Source: Diplolepis rosae
Taxonomy: Eukaryota > Arthropoda > Insecta > Hymenoptera > Diplolepididae
Direction of reading: 5' to 3'
DNA length: 64,000 bases
Assembly (NCBI GenBank): GCA_030998225.1
Contig: JAPYXD010000056.1
Span: forward strand, 930,001 to 994,000
The notes under the pieces: model-generated
The model's database searches: none
What the model saw: only the letters and a program-made list of their open reading frames with translations
What the model was told of the DNA's origin: nothing
Made by a program: the position numbers and the translations under genes
Part shown: piece after piece, positions 1-10,586 of the stretch
How positions within the stretch are numbered: position 1 is the first letter of the stretch
Layout of the letters: each line of letters begins with the position of its first letter

Positions 1-265
1 TTAAAGAAGAACAAACGGAAGTTATTAATATAAATTGTTATCATGATAAGTTGCAAGCATGCAAAGTTATAAACCATGAGTACCAGAAGAGTTCATTATT
101 TTTAAGCTGTAGGTATTTTTGGTGAACACTCATACAGAGGTTATAGGGAACCTACTACCCTAAGTTATACCTGGTGCAATAAATAATCACTCACTTTAAC
201 AATAACAAATTTTATTTAAAGAGACGTTATGACGTCTTGTCAAGCACACTTGCGTGCGATGGAAC
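1..265. other. AT-rich flank, no gene seen
   Basis: I see no convincing coding region, RNA gene or repeat here. The only longer minus-strand open frame (about 196-396) runs across the border of the next transposable element and is not credible. The last bases adjoin the 8-bp duplication at 266-273. Confidence 0.6.
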
Positions 266-273
266 GATCCGCT

Positions 274-991
274 ACACAGTGCGGCCACCACCATGTATTT
301 TAGGAGGGTACTTAAAAAAGTGAAAATGAGAATCAGCGCCACCAAGTTTTGATGGCAAGAACTAATATCAATGCAAGCGAAACCCCCGTCACCCAAAGCC
401 GATGTATTCTAAAGAGCGGAAAATTTTGAAATATATTGTATGAAATCCATTTCATAAATTTAAATGATTTAAAGTTGAAAATAATTCGTGAAAGAATAAA
501 AATACAACAAGAATTTTTAAATATGAATCACAATGAACAGTCAAATACTGTACTATTACACGGAGAAAGATAGTTGAAGTAATTTTACTCAACTCTGTCG
601 ATTAAACATGGGACTTAAGGACATTTCAAGATTTATTAAATCCTACTCGGGTAAAATGAGTTTGATAAATACCTAGATCACCCAAAGTGAATATCAATAA
701 GCGTTACATAGGAAATAGTAAGGAGTTGAGTAAAACGTTGTCGACGACAGGGCATCACAATGCGTCAGTGGGTTAACCTGAAATGTATAAATATATCACC
801 GACGCTTGAGGTGCTTCGAACGGTAGTTGAGTAAAATGAGCATCGGCTGTATTATTTCAACTGGCAATGATATGGTTGCTATGGTTACAACAGTTTAAAA
901 ATAACATCGGTAGCGAAAATAGCGCCACCACTTGTTGATAGCAAACATTATAATTCGTTCCCCTTTTCTCCTATATGAGTGGACCCACTGT
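274..991 (+). mobile_element. 718-bp TIR element, copy 1 (hAT-like MITE)
   Basis: The element is bounded by an exact 8-bp direct repeat, GATCCGCT, at 266-273 and 992-999. Inside these are imperfect terminal inverted repeats: the left end begins ACACAGTGCGGCCACC and the right end, read inward, begins ACAGTGGGTCCACTC. A copy at 62382-63099 has the same end sequence, including CCATGTATTTTA followed by a GGGTACTTA block, in opposite orientation and is also exactly 718 bp. An 8-bp duplication is usual for hAT and P superfamilies. No transposase frame is visible, so it is non-autonomous. The superfamily is inferred from duplication length only. Confidence 0.75.
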
Positions 992-1027
992 GATCCGCTA
1001 CCAACTGGCGTTACAACATGGCCACCA

Positions 1028-3434
1028 CCAGCCCTGTGCATCTCTTCACATTTATGATTTTTAACGTAACCCCCTTAGTGTCCCCAGTTGTGTTAGTTCC
1101 TATTTTATCCACCGGCGCTAGTTGTCACATCACTTCCAGTTTTTCCATTGCTGGCAATGAGGCGGGGTTAGTTTTTTAAAATTTTTTATGGTGTATTTAA
1201 TCAACAAAATGGTTTTTATGCGAAAAAAAATAAAATGAAAAGGATATTGTTAGCGTAATATTTAAAAACAATTTTGCAAAAGATTATATGATTACTAAAG
1301 GTAAAATATGAATTTAAAGGTCATGACATAATTCTTGGCGAAAACAAATATATTTTTTAGATTTTAATTTTAATAACAAATTTATATGATTTGATATTTA
1401 AAATTAATTTCTAAAAACCCAAATAACAATATAATAAGAAAATGTAAAAAGAATTTCCTTAAAAAAGATATTAATTATACACATATTCATTTCAAACTTA
1501 CCATATTTATCATTGGAATATTTGAAAAAATTTAATTTAACAATAAGTAAAAATAATGTACCCAATTATTAATACTTTTGAAATGTATATATTTTGTAGA
1601 ACAGAACAAATATATTTGCAACGAGCTTACCTTTCTGAGAGTGAAAGCCTAGTAAGAAATATTGCTTTTAGATACAAATAAGGCTAAGATTTTGTGTTTT
1701 TGTATAAATATTATATCTTCTATTTTTTCAACATTTAAAACGCTTAAAACCTGCAATATATATATATACATAGAATATATAAATATCTTAAAAGCTCTGA
1801 TACATGTTAAAGATTTAAAAAAATAATTCAATATTAAGAAATTAAAGAATTAAGTCTTCGTGAGATTTGCTAGTTTTTTTTTGCTTCTATTATCGTTCTT
1901 CTCTTCAGCCATATTATGTTTAGTATACTGCCGCATTCGTGTTTCTAAGTACTTTTGGATTATATGGGCTAAGACCTCTCTGCTGTGTTCATCGCAAGGA
2001 AATTTAAAAATTCTTTTCTTCGATAACTCATACAAAATGAGATCGAAGACGTTGGTAGATCGACAGTGTTTAGAAAACATTTTCTCCACAATTTCTATAA
2101 CACTGAAAATAGATCAATTGGGATGAATAAGGCCCTCAGCGTTGATAAATCTAGCCTCAGGACGATTCATGGAAATTTATGATTCAATATCCTTCAGCTG
2201 AACTTAAGAAAGCGTGCCTAAAAGTTGAGCAGTTTGAATGCTTTAGGTATTTTGCACACACTGTTCCAGCGGTATAATACATTATACATTTAATAACAGG
2301 TGGTGAACTATAGTTATGATCTACTGAATTGATAACGTCGCTAAAGTCTGAATCTTCGTCTGAAATTGCGATGTTTAATCTCGCCTTAATTTCTTCAAGA
2401 GCACTTGATTTTTTGGAGGAATTCATTTCTTTCAGCTTGGATATTGATATCAAGGATTTACGAGGTTCGTCATAAAGAGGTGTACAATTTCCAAATTTTT
2501 GAGGTTTCAGGAAACTATATGCTGCTAGGATTTTATATGTTTGCAAGAAGGTAGGAGTTGCTGGATGATTGTTAGTGCCGCCGACTAAACGTACAGTCCC
2601 AAAAAATCGCTGTCAGTGAACAAAAAGAAAAGAAGTTGTAAAAATAATTTTGAGTAAATACATTAAAAACTGATTTCAATTTCATTCAGAAACGCATTTT
2701 GCTAAATTATTGTAACGAAAACAGATAAAACAGCATTGTTGTAAAATAACAGAAAATGATTAATCACTTTAACTTACAGCGTAATAATTCAACGAACTTT
2801 CTGGATGCTTAATTGATCTGAAAAGTAGGGATATGTGCGAACGACTGGGATTTGTATGCTTTTGAATTGTACATTACTCTGTAATGAAAAAACCTTAATT
2901 CAAATGTAGAAAATAAAGATTTATTAGTTTTTTTTACACAAGACTTATCTAACCTTTATTGGATACTACATATTTTCCGGAAAAAAATTTAATATAAATT
3001 ATAGTATATTTAATATAAATAAAAGTACTGAAGTTTAATATAAATTTAATATCAAACCAATTTAATTGCAATTTGCCAAGCTTTTATTCTTTCTTTATCT
3101 TTCGGAACACTAAATTTAGGCACTTTTTTGTCGTTGTTGCTGTCATCACCTTGTGTACAGTTTGGAGCAATACAACGTGATCCTCCCATGTTTGGTCAAA
3201 TTTTACATTTTCAGATAAACAGAAAAAGGTAAAATTACTTAAAATTTCAAAATTAAATCATACTTTCACGATAAACAAAGAACATTTAAAAAAAAAGAAT
3301 TCCGTCCCATTGACAGCAATGGAAAAACTGGAAGTAATGTTACAACTAGCGCCGGTGGAGAAAATAGGAACTAACACAACTCGTGACACTAAGGAATCAC
3401 CATTTTTGTTTGAAATGCACAGGGCTGGCCACCG
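1028..3434 (-). mobile_element. P-element-like transposon relic with long inverted arms
   Basis: Sequence at about 1028-1165 recurs inverted at about 3310-3434. Both arms share words such as CAGCCCTGTGCAT, GTTGTGTTAGTTCCTATTTT and ACCGGCGCTAGTTGT, at roughly 80% similarity by eye. Between the arms lies the 3' part of a P/THAP9-type transposase on the minus strand. The 5' part, including any THAP domain, is missing, and about 700 bp (2610-3309) hold no recognisable coding sequence. No target duplication could be fixed, so the outer borders are approximate. Arms plus transposase relic together suggest an internally deleted element. Confidence 0.55.
1850..2609 (-). pseudogene. P-element/THAP9-like transposase, C-terminal fragment
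   Basis: The minus-strand segment starts after a plausible splice acceptor (AG opposite 2610-2611) and reads RFFGTVRLVGGTNNHPATP in frame. It continues to about 2184 with an acidic stretch (AISDEDSDFSDV) and the block VIKCIMYYTAGTVCAKYL, ending SAEGY. A change of frame near 2180 then leads into PEARFINAEGLIHPN, FSKHCRSTNVFDLI and TRMRQYTKHN before a stop at 1850. This order of blocks (GGxxxHP, Y-x-AG-x-V, late MRQYT) is what I know from C-terminal halves of P-element and THAP9-like transposases. The frameshift and missing N-terminus mark it as dead. Family assignment is by recalled motif order only. Confidence 0.6.
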
Positions 3435-3567
3435 CTGTGGCATAGAATATAGTATAAAGAGTAGACGAGAAACTCGCCGAAACGCGGTCGGCCAATCATC
3501 GTTTCCTACAAAGCTACTTGTAGGAGCGCCATCACTTGGGATGTTCCCGTACTCATCAATGTACTTC

Positions 3568-3721
3568 AGGGTGCCGTCCCATGTGGGCGCAAAATGGAAA
3601 GCAGAAAACGAACAGCTAATTACAGAAAAGCTTTAGCTATCTTTCTTTTTAAAAATTTTCCGTAATTAATTGGCTGTTCATTTTCTGCGTTGCATTTTGC
3701 GCTCACATGGGACGGCACCCT
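3568..3721. mobile_element. short foldback MITE, unit 1 (154 bp)
   Basis: The unit is almost one complete inverted repeat. It starts AGGGTGCCGTCCCATGTGG and ends with the complement, CACATGGGACGGCACCCT, with about 55-bp arms around an AT-rich loop. The inner arm words GCAGAAAACGAACAGCTAAT and the matching right arm pair well. There is no coding capacity. No clear target duplication is visible (TTC on the left, CAG on the right). Confidence 0.8.
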
Positions 3722-3746
3722 CAGAAAAAAATGCTCATTTTCACTT

Positions 3747-3896
3747 AGGGTGGCGTCCCATGGCAACGTAAAACGCAAAGCAGAAAACGCACAGCCAATC
3801 ACTAAACATCTTTAGAAGTCTGACTTCTCAAAATTGTCTTGTGATTAGCTGTGCGTTTTCTGATTTGCGTTTTACGCTGTCATGGGACGCCACCCT
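3747..3896. mobile_element. short foldback MITE, unit 2 (150 bp)
   Basis: It is a second member of the unit-1 family, separated from it by only 25 bp. It starts AGGGTGGCGTCCCATGGCAA and ends GTCATGGGACGCCACCCT, with arms carrying GCAGAAAACGCACAGCCAAT and its complement. It differs from unit 1 by scattered substitutions. The closeness of two independent family members suggests a preferred target or a tandem duplication followed by divergence. Confidence 0.8.
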
Positions 3897-3904
3897 AACA
3901 TTTG

Positions 3905-4370
3905 TTTTTTCCAGTATGTCCAAATTACGTACAGACAAAGATGTGTCTGCTGTTCGCAGTGGTTCTCTGAGTTCTCTCTGGTTGAAGGCTCCTTGTACCT
4001 ACAGCTGATATTGCGTGCACGAGGAATTACATGTACGCACTGTTAGCTAAAGTTGTGTAAATTAGATTGCAATATGAAACTCAACAGTGTGTAGGAGCAC
4101 TGCTTACAAATCGTCAGATTGCTCGGTTTTTATTTTTCTTTCGACTATACTGGATTCCGTGCAATGCAGGCGAGAAAGAGATGCCAAATTCGAAATAACG
4201 GAAGATATAATTTGAAAACTCAACCATAAAATCAAAATTTTATAATGTGTAAAATCTTTTACATGATAGTTTCAATAAACAAGTGTTAATTAAGGGGGTC
4301 AATATTTAAGCAAGTTAATAATTTATATTCTAATTCACGTACGAAATTACAACTACTAAACAATTTTTTT
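3905..4370 (+). repeat. dispersed repeat, QKRR family copy 1
   Basis: Two similarities define this stretch. About 4005-4220 resembles 6104-6310 in the same orientation (shared words ATATTGCGTGC, AAAGTTGTGTAA, CTTACAAATTG or close variants). About 4150-4370 recurs inverted at 26280-26520 (GATGCCAAATTCGAAAT, GGAAGATATAATTTG, GTTTCAATAAACAAGTGTTA). The segment carries the degenerate form of the peptide block read as QKRRERDAEFEV in the 26.5 kb copy. No intact frame remains here. Confidence 0.6.
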
Positions 4371-4732
4371 GTTTGAAGTTGATTCAACAAACCTTTACCA
4401 TTGAGTAAAATACTTTAAATACCATTTTTTGAAATACATAACATCTTTTACGTGACAATTTCAATATATAAGTCCAAACAAATGATTACTTTGTTTTTTA
4501 ATGAATAAATTATAATTACATTTTCGTACGAAATTACTCATTGAGATTCTGTTATTATGTAAAAGTGACCAATATTATAAAAATAAAATATTTTCAAAAA
4601 AAGTTTTAGAATACTTAAAAATTTGTATATGGCAATTTTAATGTATAAATGTAAACGAAAGGTTGGATTATTAAAAAAAGCCAATTAATTATATCTGAAT
4701 TCGCATGCGAAACTACACATTGACATTTCTTT
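4240..4732. repeat. degenerate ~185-bp tandem repeat
   Basis: Three decayed units begin near 4250, 4440 and 4618. Each has, in order, a block like ATCTTTTACRTGAYARTTTCAAT, a block like ATAATTTATATTCTAATT, and CGTACGAAATTAC or a variant. A fourth unit start (ACGTAAGATCTTTTATATGA) occurs at about 5385, beyond the foldback MITE that interrupts the array. Periods are roughly 178-190 bp. Unit 1 overlaps the dispersed repeat also found inverted at 26.3-26.5 kb. Confidence 0.55.
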
Positions 4733-5319
4733 CCCTAGTGAACTGGCTGAACGGTAGCTTTAAGCTGTAGCGTAAAGCTATCGTAAAGTTATCGTAAAGT
4801 AGCATTATAACTCATGAATGAGGAAAAATAAACATTCAAAATGTTTTTGTCCTTATTCTATGTTTAAAATAACGTTAACTGGTAATTGAAATATGCAATA
4901 ATTTTATTTATTAACGCTAGAAATTAAAAAAAAACACAATACCTGTCACTGAAGGCAGTGCAGTGGTTCATCACTTTCCATGTATTCACCATCAGGATTG
5001 ACTATTTGTTAGAGTGAGATGAAAGTATAGTTGTGTCTCACTCCAACCAATGGTCAACTTTAACGGAGATATTCCACAAAAGGTGAACCACTGCGTTGCC
5101 TTCAATGACAGGTATTATGTTTTTTTAACTTTTAGCGTGAATAAATAAAATTATTGCATATTTAAATTACCAGTTAACGTTATTTTTAACGTAGAATAAG
5201 GATAAAAACATTTTGAATGTTTATTATGCCTCATTCATGAGTTACAATGCTACTTTACGATAGCTTTACGATAGCTTTATGCTACAGCGTAAAGCTACCG
5301 TTCAGCCAGTTCGCTAGGG
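4733..5319. mobile_element. CCCTAG foldback MITE, copy 1
   Basis: The element starts CCCTAGTGAACTGGCTGAAC and ends GTTCAGCCAGTTCGCTAGGG. Its arms are about 230 bp and nearly reverse complementary. Subterminal words GCGTAAAGCTATCGTAAAG are reiterated, and the inner arm contains the diagnostic GAAGGCAGTGCAGTGGTTC. Other copies lie at 45581, 47238 and (fragments) 27424 and 57822. Flanks are TT on both sides, which could be a 2-bp duplication but is not decisive. No open frame of note, so it is non-autonomous. Confidence 0.85.
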
Positions 5320-6103
5320 TTGGTATGAAGACAATTTAACAAACTCTTACTATAGATTAAAATACTTTAAATAATTTTTTTGAAATACGTAAGATCTTTT
5401 ATATGATAATTTTAGTATATACACTGCCATCAGAAATTATAGATTCACTTGTACTTTTATCTACTGTTAAAAAGAATCTTCATTTTCATAATAATACGTG
5501 ATGTAAAATATTTTAGCTATTCCACAAATTTTTAATGATATTTTATTCGAAATAAATGTTTTTCCACATCATATCAGAGAAATCTCAACATGTAATTTAG
5601 TATTGAAATTTAAATATAATATATTTGATATTGAAAGAATCAAACTATTTATTCACACTTGGATAGTCTCTAAATCATTTATATCCAAATACAATATAAT
5701 TTATTTTTGAATAATCAAATATTTTATTTACATTTATTTGATGAAATTGTCATGTAAAAGAATTTAAGTATTCTGAAAACTTCTTGAGGTACTTTATTCT
5801 AAAGAAAATGTTTTGAAATTTATTTCTTTTTAAACAAATCTCAAAGTTTAATTTTTTATGCAAAATTAAATATGTTTTTTGATTTTTTAAATAATCAAAT
5901 CTCTTATTCACACTTGTATATTAGAATTTTCATAAAAAAATTTTACGTATTTAAGAAATTTTGTTTCCAAATAGAAACCCTCAGTTCACATTATTTCTGG
6001 ACCCTAAAGACAAAGTAAAAAATCATCTATCTATTGATTAGTAAATTTGTAAAATTTACTTAATATTATAAAACTCTTAAGATACAATTTCTGATGTACT
6101 TTC
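5320..6103. other. AT-rich spacer, no gene
   Basis: Apart from a degenerate tandem-repeat unit near 5330-5430, this is low-complexity AT-rich sequence. A recurring word (ATAATCAAAT or GAATCAAACT followed by TTATTCACACTTG or similar) is seen near 5637, 5711 and 5893, hinting at another decayed tandem array. I see no coding region, promoter or RNA gene. Confidence 0.6.
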
Positions 6104-6348
6104 AGCAGATATTGCGTGCGCGAGGATTTACACTTACACACTGATATTTAAAGTTGTGTAAGTTTGATCGCTACATGAAATCGAAGCGTGTATTAAAAAA
6201 CTTCTTACAAATTGACAGCATGCTCAAATTTTACGTTTTTCTCGATTCCATACAAAAAAGGCGCGACAGAGACGCCAAATTCAAAATATATTATTTCAAA
6301 AATTACCCTTCTTGTTTAAATATTTTTAAAAGCATTCACCTGAAATAG
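6104..6348 (+). repeat. dispersed repeat, QKRR family copy 2
   Basis: It resembles 4005-4220 in the same orientation. A 64-codon open frame (6154-6348) reads FLDSIQKRRDRDAKFKI near its middle. Related peptides are encoded at 6960-7010 (and its mirror), 26441-26520 and, more remotely, 7494-7682. Whether this is a real peptide or a decayed repeat that happens to stay open is unknown. Confidence 0.5.
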
Positions 6349-6445
6349 ATATACAAGTATGAAAGATTTTATATAACTTTGGGATGTTTTAAAGACTCAA
6401 AAGAATTTTCCAGTAAAAATTCATATCAATAAATATTTATGGTTA

Positions 6446-6731
6446 TGTTACGTCACAAGTACGCAAATATACTTACTTTGATCGAAGATTCCTCGTTTTA
6501 AGTTAGGATCGAATGATCCTCACTTAGGGATGATGATAAGTCAATGAAAGACACAATGATTATGAAAATAATACAAATTGAATTTATTTTACTGGTTACA
6601 ATTTCCGAATATACATTCGTTAAGACAATTCTTATATAATGTAGGGACAGGCTGGTTGGTACGTGGGTGAGAAAGAGACCAAGAATAAATCGATTTTCTC
6701 ATAGATTTCTTAACTCAATCCAGCCTGTGTG
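6446..6731 (-). repeat. Gypsy-A 3' LTR, outer part (interrupted)
   Basis: It starts TGTTACGTCACAAGTACG, the same as the other LTR. It matches that LTR to about 24847, then jumps to the equivalent of 25370 (CGATTTTCTCATAGATT), so about 520 bp of the LTR are absent. It stops at the left target duplication of the hAT element. The missing portion contains the TATA/initiator seen in the intact LTR. Confidence 0.9.
6724..6731. repeat. hAT target duplication, left copy
   Basis: CCTGTGTG directly before the element. The right copy at 15359-15366 reads CCTGTGAT. The uninterrupted LTR at about 25402-25410 carries CCTGTGTG followed by TATTATATAC, which is exactly the sequence that resumes to the right of the element. 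Confidence 0.85.
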
Positions 6732-6894
6732 CAGTGTCTCCAGAACGTGGGATTTTTCGGCCCCCACCACGTTCCCATCTGGGAGAAACACATGCAAACG
6801 TGGCGTGTCAGTGTGTCGGCTATGCTACACGCTGCGGTCACCAGCTTCGTGTAAAGCCGAAGGTGCACGAAGACGGACTTCGTTACAATGCTTG

Positions 6895-7074
6895 AGTTTT
6901 CAAGTTATTTTTAGATTTCACGCTTTCGTTTATCGAGTCGAAATTAAGAATTGTATTTTTCTCGAGTACGTGCAAAAGAGGCGCGAAGCAGACGACGAAT
7001 TTGAATTCACGAAGTATATAGTTCAAGAAATAACAATTTTCTTCAATTTCTTGAAGAAAGTCTGCATGAAATAA
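6895..7074 (+). repeat. QKRR family copy 3, in hAT arm
   Basis: The plus-strand frame reads FLEYVQKRREADDEFEF then TKYIVQEITIFFNFLKK, ending at a stop at 7074. A near-identical copy is present inverted at about 15016-15190 in the other arm. It is related to the segments at 6104, 26441 and 4005. The longer open frame starting at 6667 crosses from the LTR into the element, so its first part is accidental. Confidence 0.55.
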
Positions 7075-7082
7075 ACATCAGT

Positions 7083-8954
7083 ATGATCTTGGAAAATTTC
7101 ATGAGGATTTCAACACTTCAAAAATAAACTTTCAGTGAAATTTAGTGACAATAAATGTATAAAATTTGAATCAATATATAATTTTCCATTCAAATTTATA
7201 TACTTCTTACTAATTTTGTACATTTAACAATTTTTCAATTAGAACAATATTTTCTATCAAGATAAAATGAACATAAAATTCAAGTTCATAATTTATATTT
7301 TCAGTTATATGTTAGAAATATTTTCATCTCACATTTTTGTAGCCTAAGCACAAACTTTTCATTCCAAAACTTAAAATCTCTACGGAAATGGAAAATTGTC
7401 TAATAGCAGTAGATAAATTAAAAAGCTAAAATATATTAACATATAAATATCAATCAACTTTAAATTTTACATAAAAATGTTCGTTCGAAGTGTTCAAATC
7501 TTGTTACAATTTGACAAGATTTTATGGAGGAGTGCAATCTTTTGGATGAAATATTTTGTAGTTCTTAATTTGTCTGTCCGTCTGAAATCGTAGTAAGATT
7601 TGAACAGTAAACAACAAATTTTCCAATAGAATTCAGGATCAATAATAATTGATTCAGGAAATACTTCAACTCTGTAGAGCATTCTTGTATTTCGAATTCA
7701 AAATGTGTGCTTAAGCCACAAAAAAGTAAGCTGAAAATGTAGATATAAAACTAATTATGTCATGTTTATGTCTTCTTAATGGAAAATACTTTCCATATAA
7801 TTCTCTAATTCGATATTTTTTTAATGTATGAACATTCAAGAAATTGATAAATATTCCATCTTTTTATAGGAACTAAAAATTTCCGGATAATGCTTTGATT
7901 GAGAAAGCTAAAAATTTGTCTAATATTGATATAAATTGCAATTTTACAATTGCATTATTTTTCAAATATTTTAACATCTCTTCAATCTTGATAATTCTTA
8001 CAGAAGTTTATTTCATGTGAGTGACTTTTTCTTTTTCTAATGAAAGATTTCGTAATTCTAAATTCGGCCCAATTCGTAACATTGTAAAAAGATTTTAAAA
8101 CTTCATAAAATTTTTTTTTCTGTTTTATTCAAAGTCAATAAATATTCAATGTTTGGAATCGAAATATTAAGTAAATGATTTTTAATTTCTGGGAATAAAC
8201 TGCTTTCTTCTTTGTGAGAAATTTCAATTTTAAAATTAAAATTCTACGCATAGGATACAAAAACATAATATGAAAATACTTTTATTACAAAATTTTGAAA
8301 TATACAAGTTGACCAATTTTTAATCGAGTAAATCGGCTACTTTAAGCAAAAAATTATGTTAAAAATATTTTATCAAAAAAAAAAAAAAACACATTAAATT
8401 ACGGTTTAAAATCCACATTCATAGATTGATGGTAAAAGCAGTTTAAAGTTTTTTAATCTTACGTTTTAGTGAAGTATGCACAGACTTTTAATCAGATAAA
8501 TGAAATGCTTTATAGAAAGTCAAAATTTTCTTATTACTGCACTTAATCAAATTTATAAAGTAAAAATATTTTTTAATTGATGCTTTCACTCAATTCTTTA
8601 AACATTCATTAATTGAAAATTGTACTCAAAATTTAATCCTTCAGCGTTCCAATATTCCCACAATGTTACAAAATCTTATTAATCATTATTTTAGTTGAAA
8701 TATTTTCAAAATATTTAAAAAATAAATGTAAATATTTTGATTAAATACTCTGTCAAATTTTGCATTTGACTGATCTTGCAAAATTGTTGAAAGTTTTGAA
8801 TACCGATAGAAGAAACTTTAAATGAAATTTTATGTCCATAAATGCTTAAAGTTCTATATAGAAATATCAACTACAACATTCTCAAATTTTATAAATAAAC
8901 TACTAAATTCAAAAAGTTTCGGATTTTTTTAAAAACTGTACAAATTTCAAATAT
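7083..8954. other. non-coding part of hAT left arm
   Basis: Apart from the small open frame at 7494-7682, this is AT-rich sequence without credible genes. A decayed internal inverted similarity is visible: GTAGCCTAAGCACAAACTTTT near 7345 against AAAATGTGTGCTTAAGCCAC near 7702. The mirror region in the right arm is 13240-15010 and is equally empty. Confidence 0.6.
7494..7682 (-). other. 62-codon open frame in arm, unknown
   Basis: The frame reads MLYRVEVFPESIIIDPEF, then YYDFRRTDKLRTTKYF and IQKIALLHKILSN. The mirrored copy at 14501-14689 is identical in protein. It shares a general pattern (YRVE, a basic RR block, TKYxxQxI, FLKK-like end) with the QKRR segment at 6895-7074, which suggests both descend from one short sequence. 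I do not recognise a function and it may be non-coding. Confidence 0.35.
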
Positions 8955-9160
8955 GAATCAGTCAAAATCTACTGATTATCAGTGAAATTTGACTGATTTA
9001 AATAACTAAAAACAGGTTACTGTGAATCAGTCAAATTTCACTGATTACTTCAGTGAAAAGTAACTGATTTAACAGTGAAAAATATTGTTTCCACTGATGA
9101 TTCAGTGAAAAGGAAAATCACTGATTCAATCAGTGAAAATTTGACTGATTCAGATTTAGA
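8955..9160. repeat. ACTGATT/AATCAGT box array, left arm
   Basis: About 200 bp hold some fifteen copies of CACTGATT or AATCAGTG and the shorter GACTGATT in both orientations, for example TCAGTGAAATTTGACTGATT and its complement. The mirrored array is at 13020-13235. Arrays of short motifs in both orientations near transposon ends commonly bind transposase, but this one lies 2.2 kb from the terminus, so that role is inferred. Confidence 0.7.
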
Positions 9161-9240
9161 GTGTATACAAATTTCAAATATAAAGTGTACTCTGTACATT
9201 AATCAAACAAATTTAGAAGATGAGTATTTTAATAAATATT

Positions 9241-9485
9241 TTAAACAATGTGAAAATCTTTCGGGGGAAAAAAGCACGCTTCCAACGCGTCATTTTTTCC
9301 ACAGAAAGATTTTCAAATTCTTTAAAATATTAAATTTATTTGCATTATTTGCGATATAAGAGTTTGAAATTGTCTACGAGGACACCTGTCGACAACGTAT
9401 CCTATCTGACACGCGACTAGTGATCCTCCGATAATGTAGGCAGTGACAAAAATTTCAAACTCAACTAATTAATTTAATAAATATT
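9241..9485. other. ~245-bp segment present only in left arm
   Basis: The segment is flanked by the direct repeat TTTAATAAATATT (9228-9240 and 9473-9485). The right arm has a single copy of that 13-mer at the corresponding place (about 12950-12962). It contains inverted words GAAAATCTTTC / GAAAGATTTTC and GAGTTTGAAATT / AATTTCAAACTC. Either the right arm lost it by recombination between the 13-mers, or it is an insertion into the left arm. Confidence 0.75.
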
Positions 9486-10586
9486 CCTAAATATTATTGG
9501 AATATGATACATATCGATTTAGAAAAACTTCTTCCAAGTACTCAGACATTTTTTTTATTTTACGACATTTTTGCACCATGTTTGACCTTTGGGTAGGACT
9601 CAAGAAAACAATTGTAGACATACTTTCATTACTTAGTAAAATACTATGAAGACTTGCTTTTTAAATTAAAGCGAAAACTTTTAAAACCTTTAACAATCGG
9701 TTGCATAGATTCGGCTCTAATCTTGGACGCAATTAGAGAAATAGTTTTTTTTTGCTTTTTTTAGATCTAGTTTTTGCCTTAAACATAAAAGAAAGAAAAC
9801 ACATTTGAAATATTAAAATAAAAAAGATGGTTAATTCTTAGAGAATCTCAAATATTCTGAAATAAAACTCATTTCCACACCACCACGGAGGTAGAGTTTA
9901 CTAGTAATAGTTCAATAAGTTTTATGTACACTTTCAAGGAATATCGTTTTTCCTTTTGCAAAAATTTTTAAAACTTCTAATTTTTCAAGTAATTGGGAGA
10001 AGTACATTTAATAAAATTGTTTTCTTTACTTCCACTCGCGCTAGCTTAACAAATTTTCAGAATTTTACGATTTTATTAATATTGTATTAAGTGTCTACAT
10101 TTTCTGAAACTATCTACAGGAGAAAAATTTTAATACTTTAGTAAAGAAAGTTTTCTGAAAAGTTGTAGCTCAATCAGATTAATAGCCAAAAAGTTACCAA
10201 TGTTTTAAATCGCAAACGAACGGTATAGAGGTCAAATTGGAGACGAAAACAAATAATAATAGCAACCTTCTTTTGTTTTCTTCTAAGATATACTTGATTC
10301 TCGCTTTATGCGTTATTTGAGAAGGCAAGAGTGTGGATTCTTCATAATTTTATCGTAATTCCTTATTGAAAACAGCAAAAGTAAGAATATTATATTATTA
10401 TTTGGTGATACGTGAGTGCTCTTACGTACGTTATTGTTTGATGCTTGTGGGTAAGTTTATTTTGTGAAACTTAATTTGTGTGCAGATTACAAATTATTCA
10501 CATTCGCTCAATTTTATCGACTTTTCATCTTATTAATTCTTTTCAAATAATTCTGTTTTCCTTCGTCGTATAATTTATTGTTCACA

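Noticed and set aside
4733..5319. piggyBac assignment for the CCCTAG foldback family
   Set aside because: The terminus resembles piggyBac (CCCTAG) but none of the copies is flanked by TTAA.
6667..6890. Upstream part of the 135-codon frame ending at 7074
   Set aside because: It joins LTR sequence to the hAT TIR across the insertion point and is accidental; only the QKRR part is kept as a repeat.
8955..9160. CRISPR-like array (regular ACTGATT repeats)
   Set aside because: The repeat is only 7-8 bp, occurs in both orientations, has no uniform spacers and lies in eukaryotic transposon DNA.
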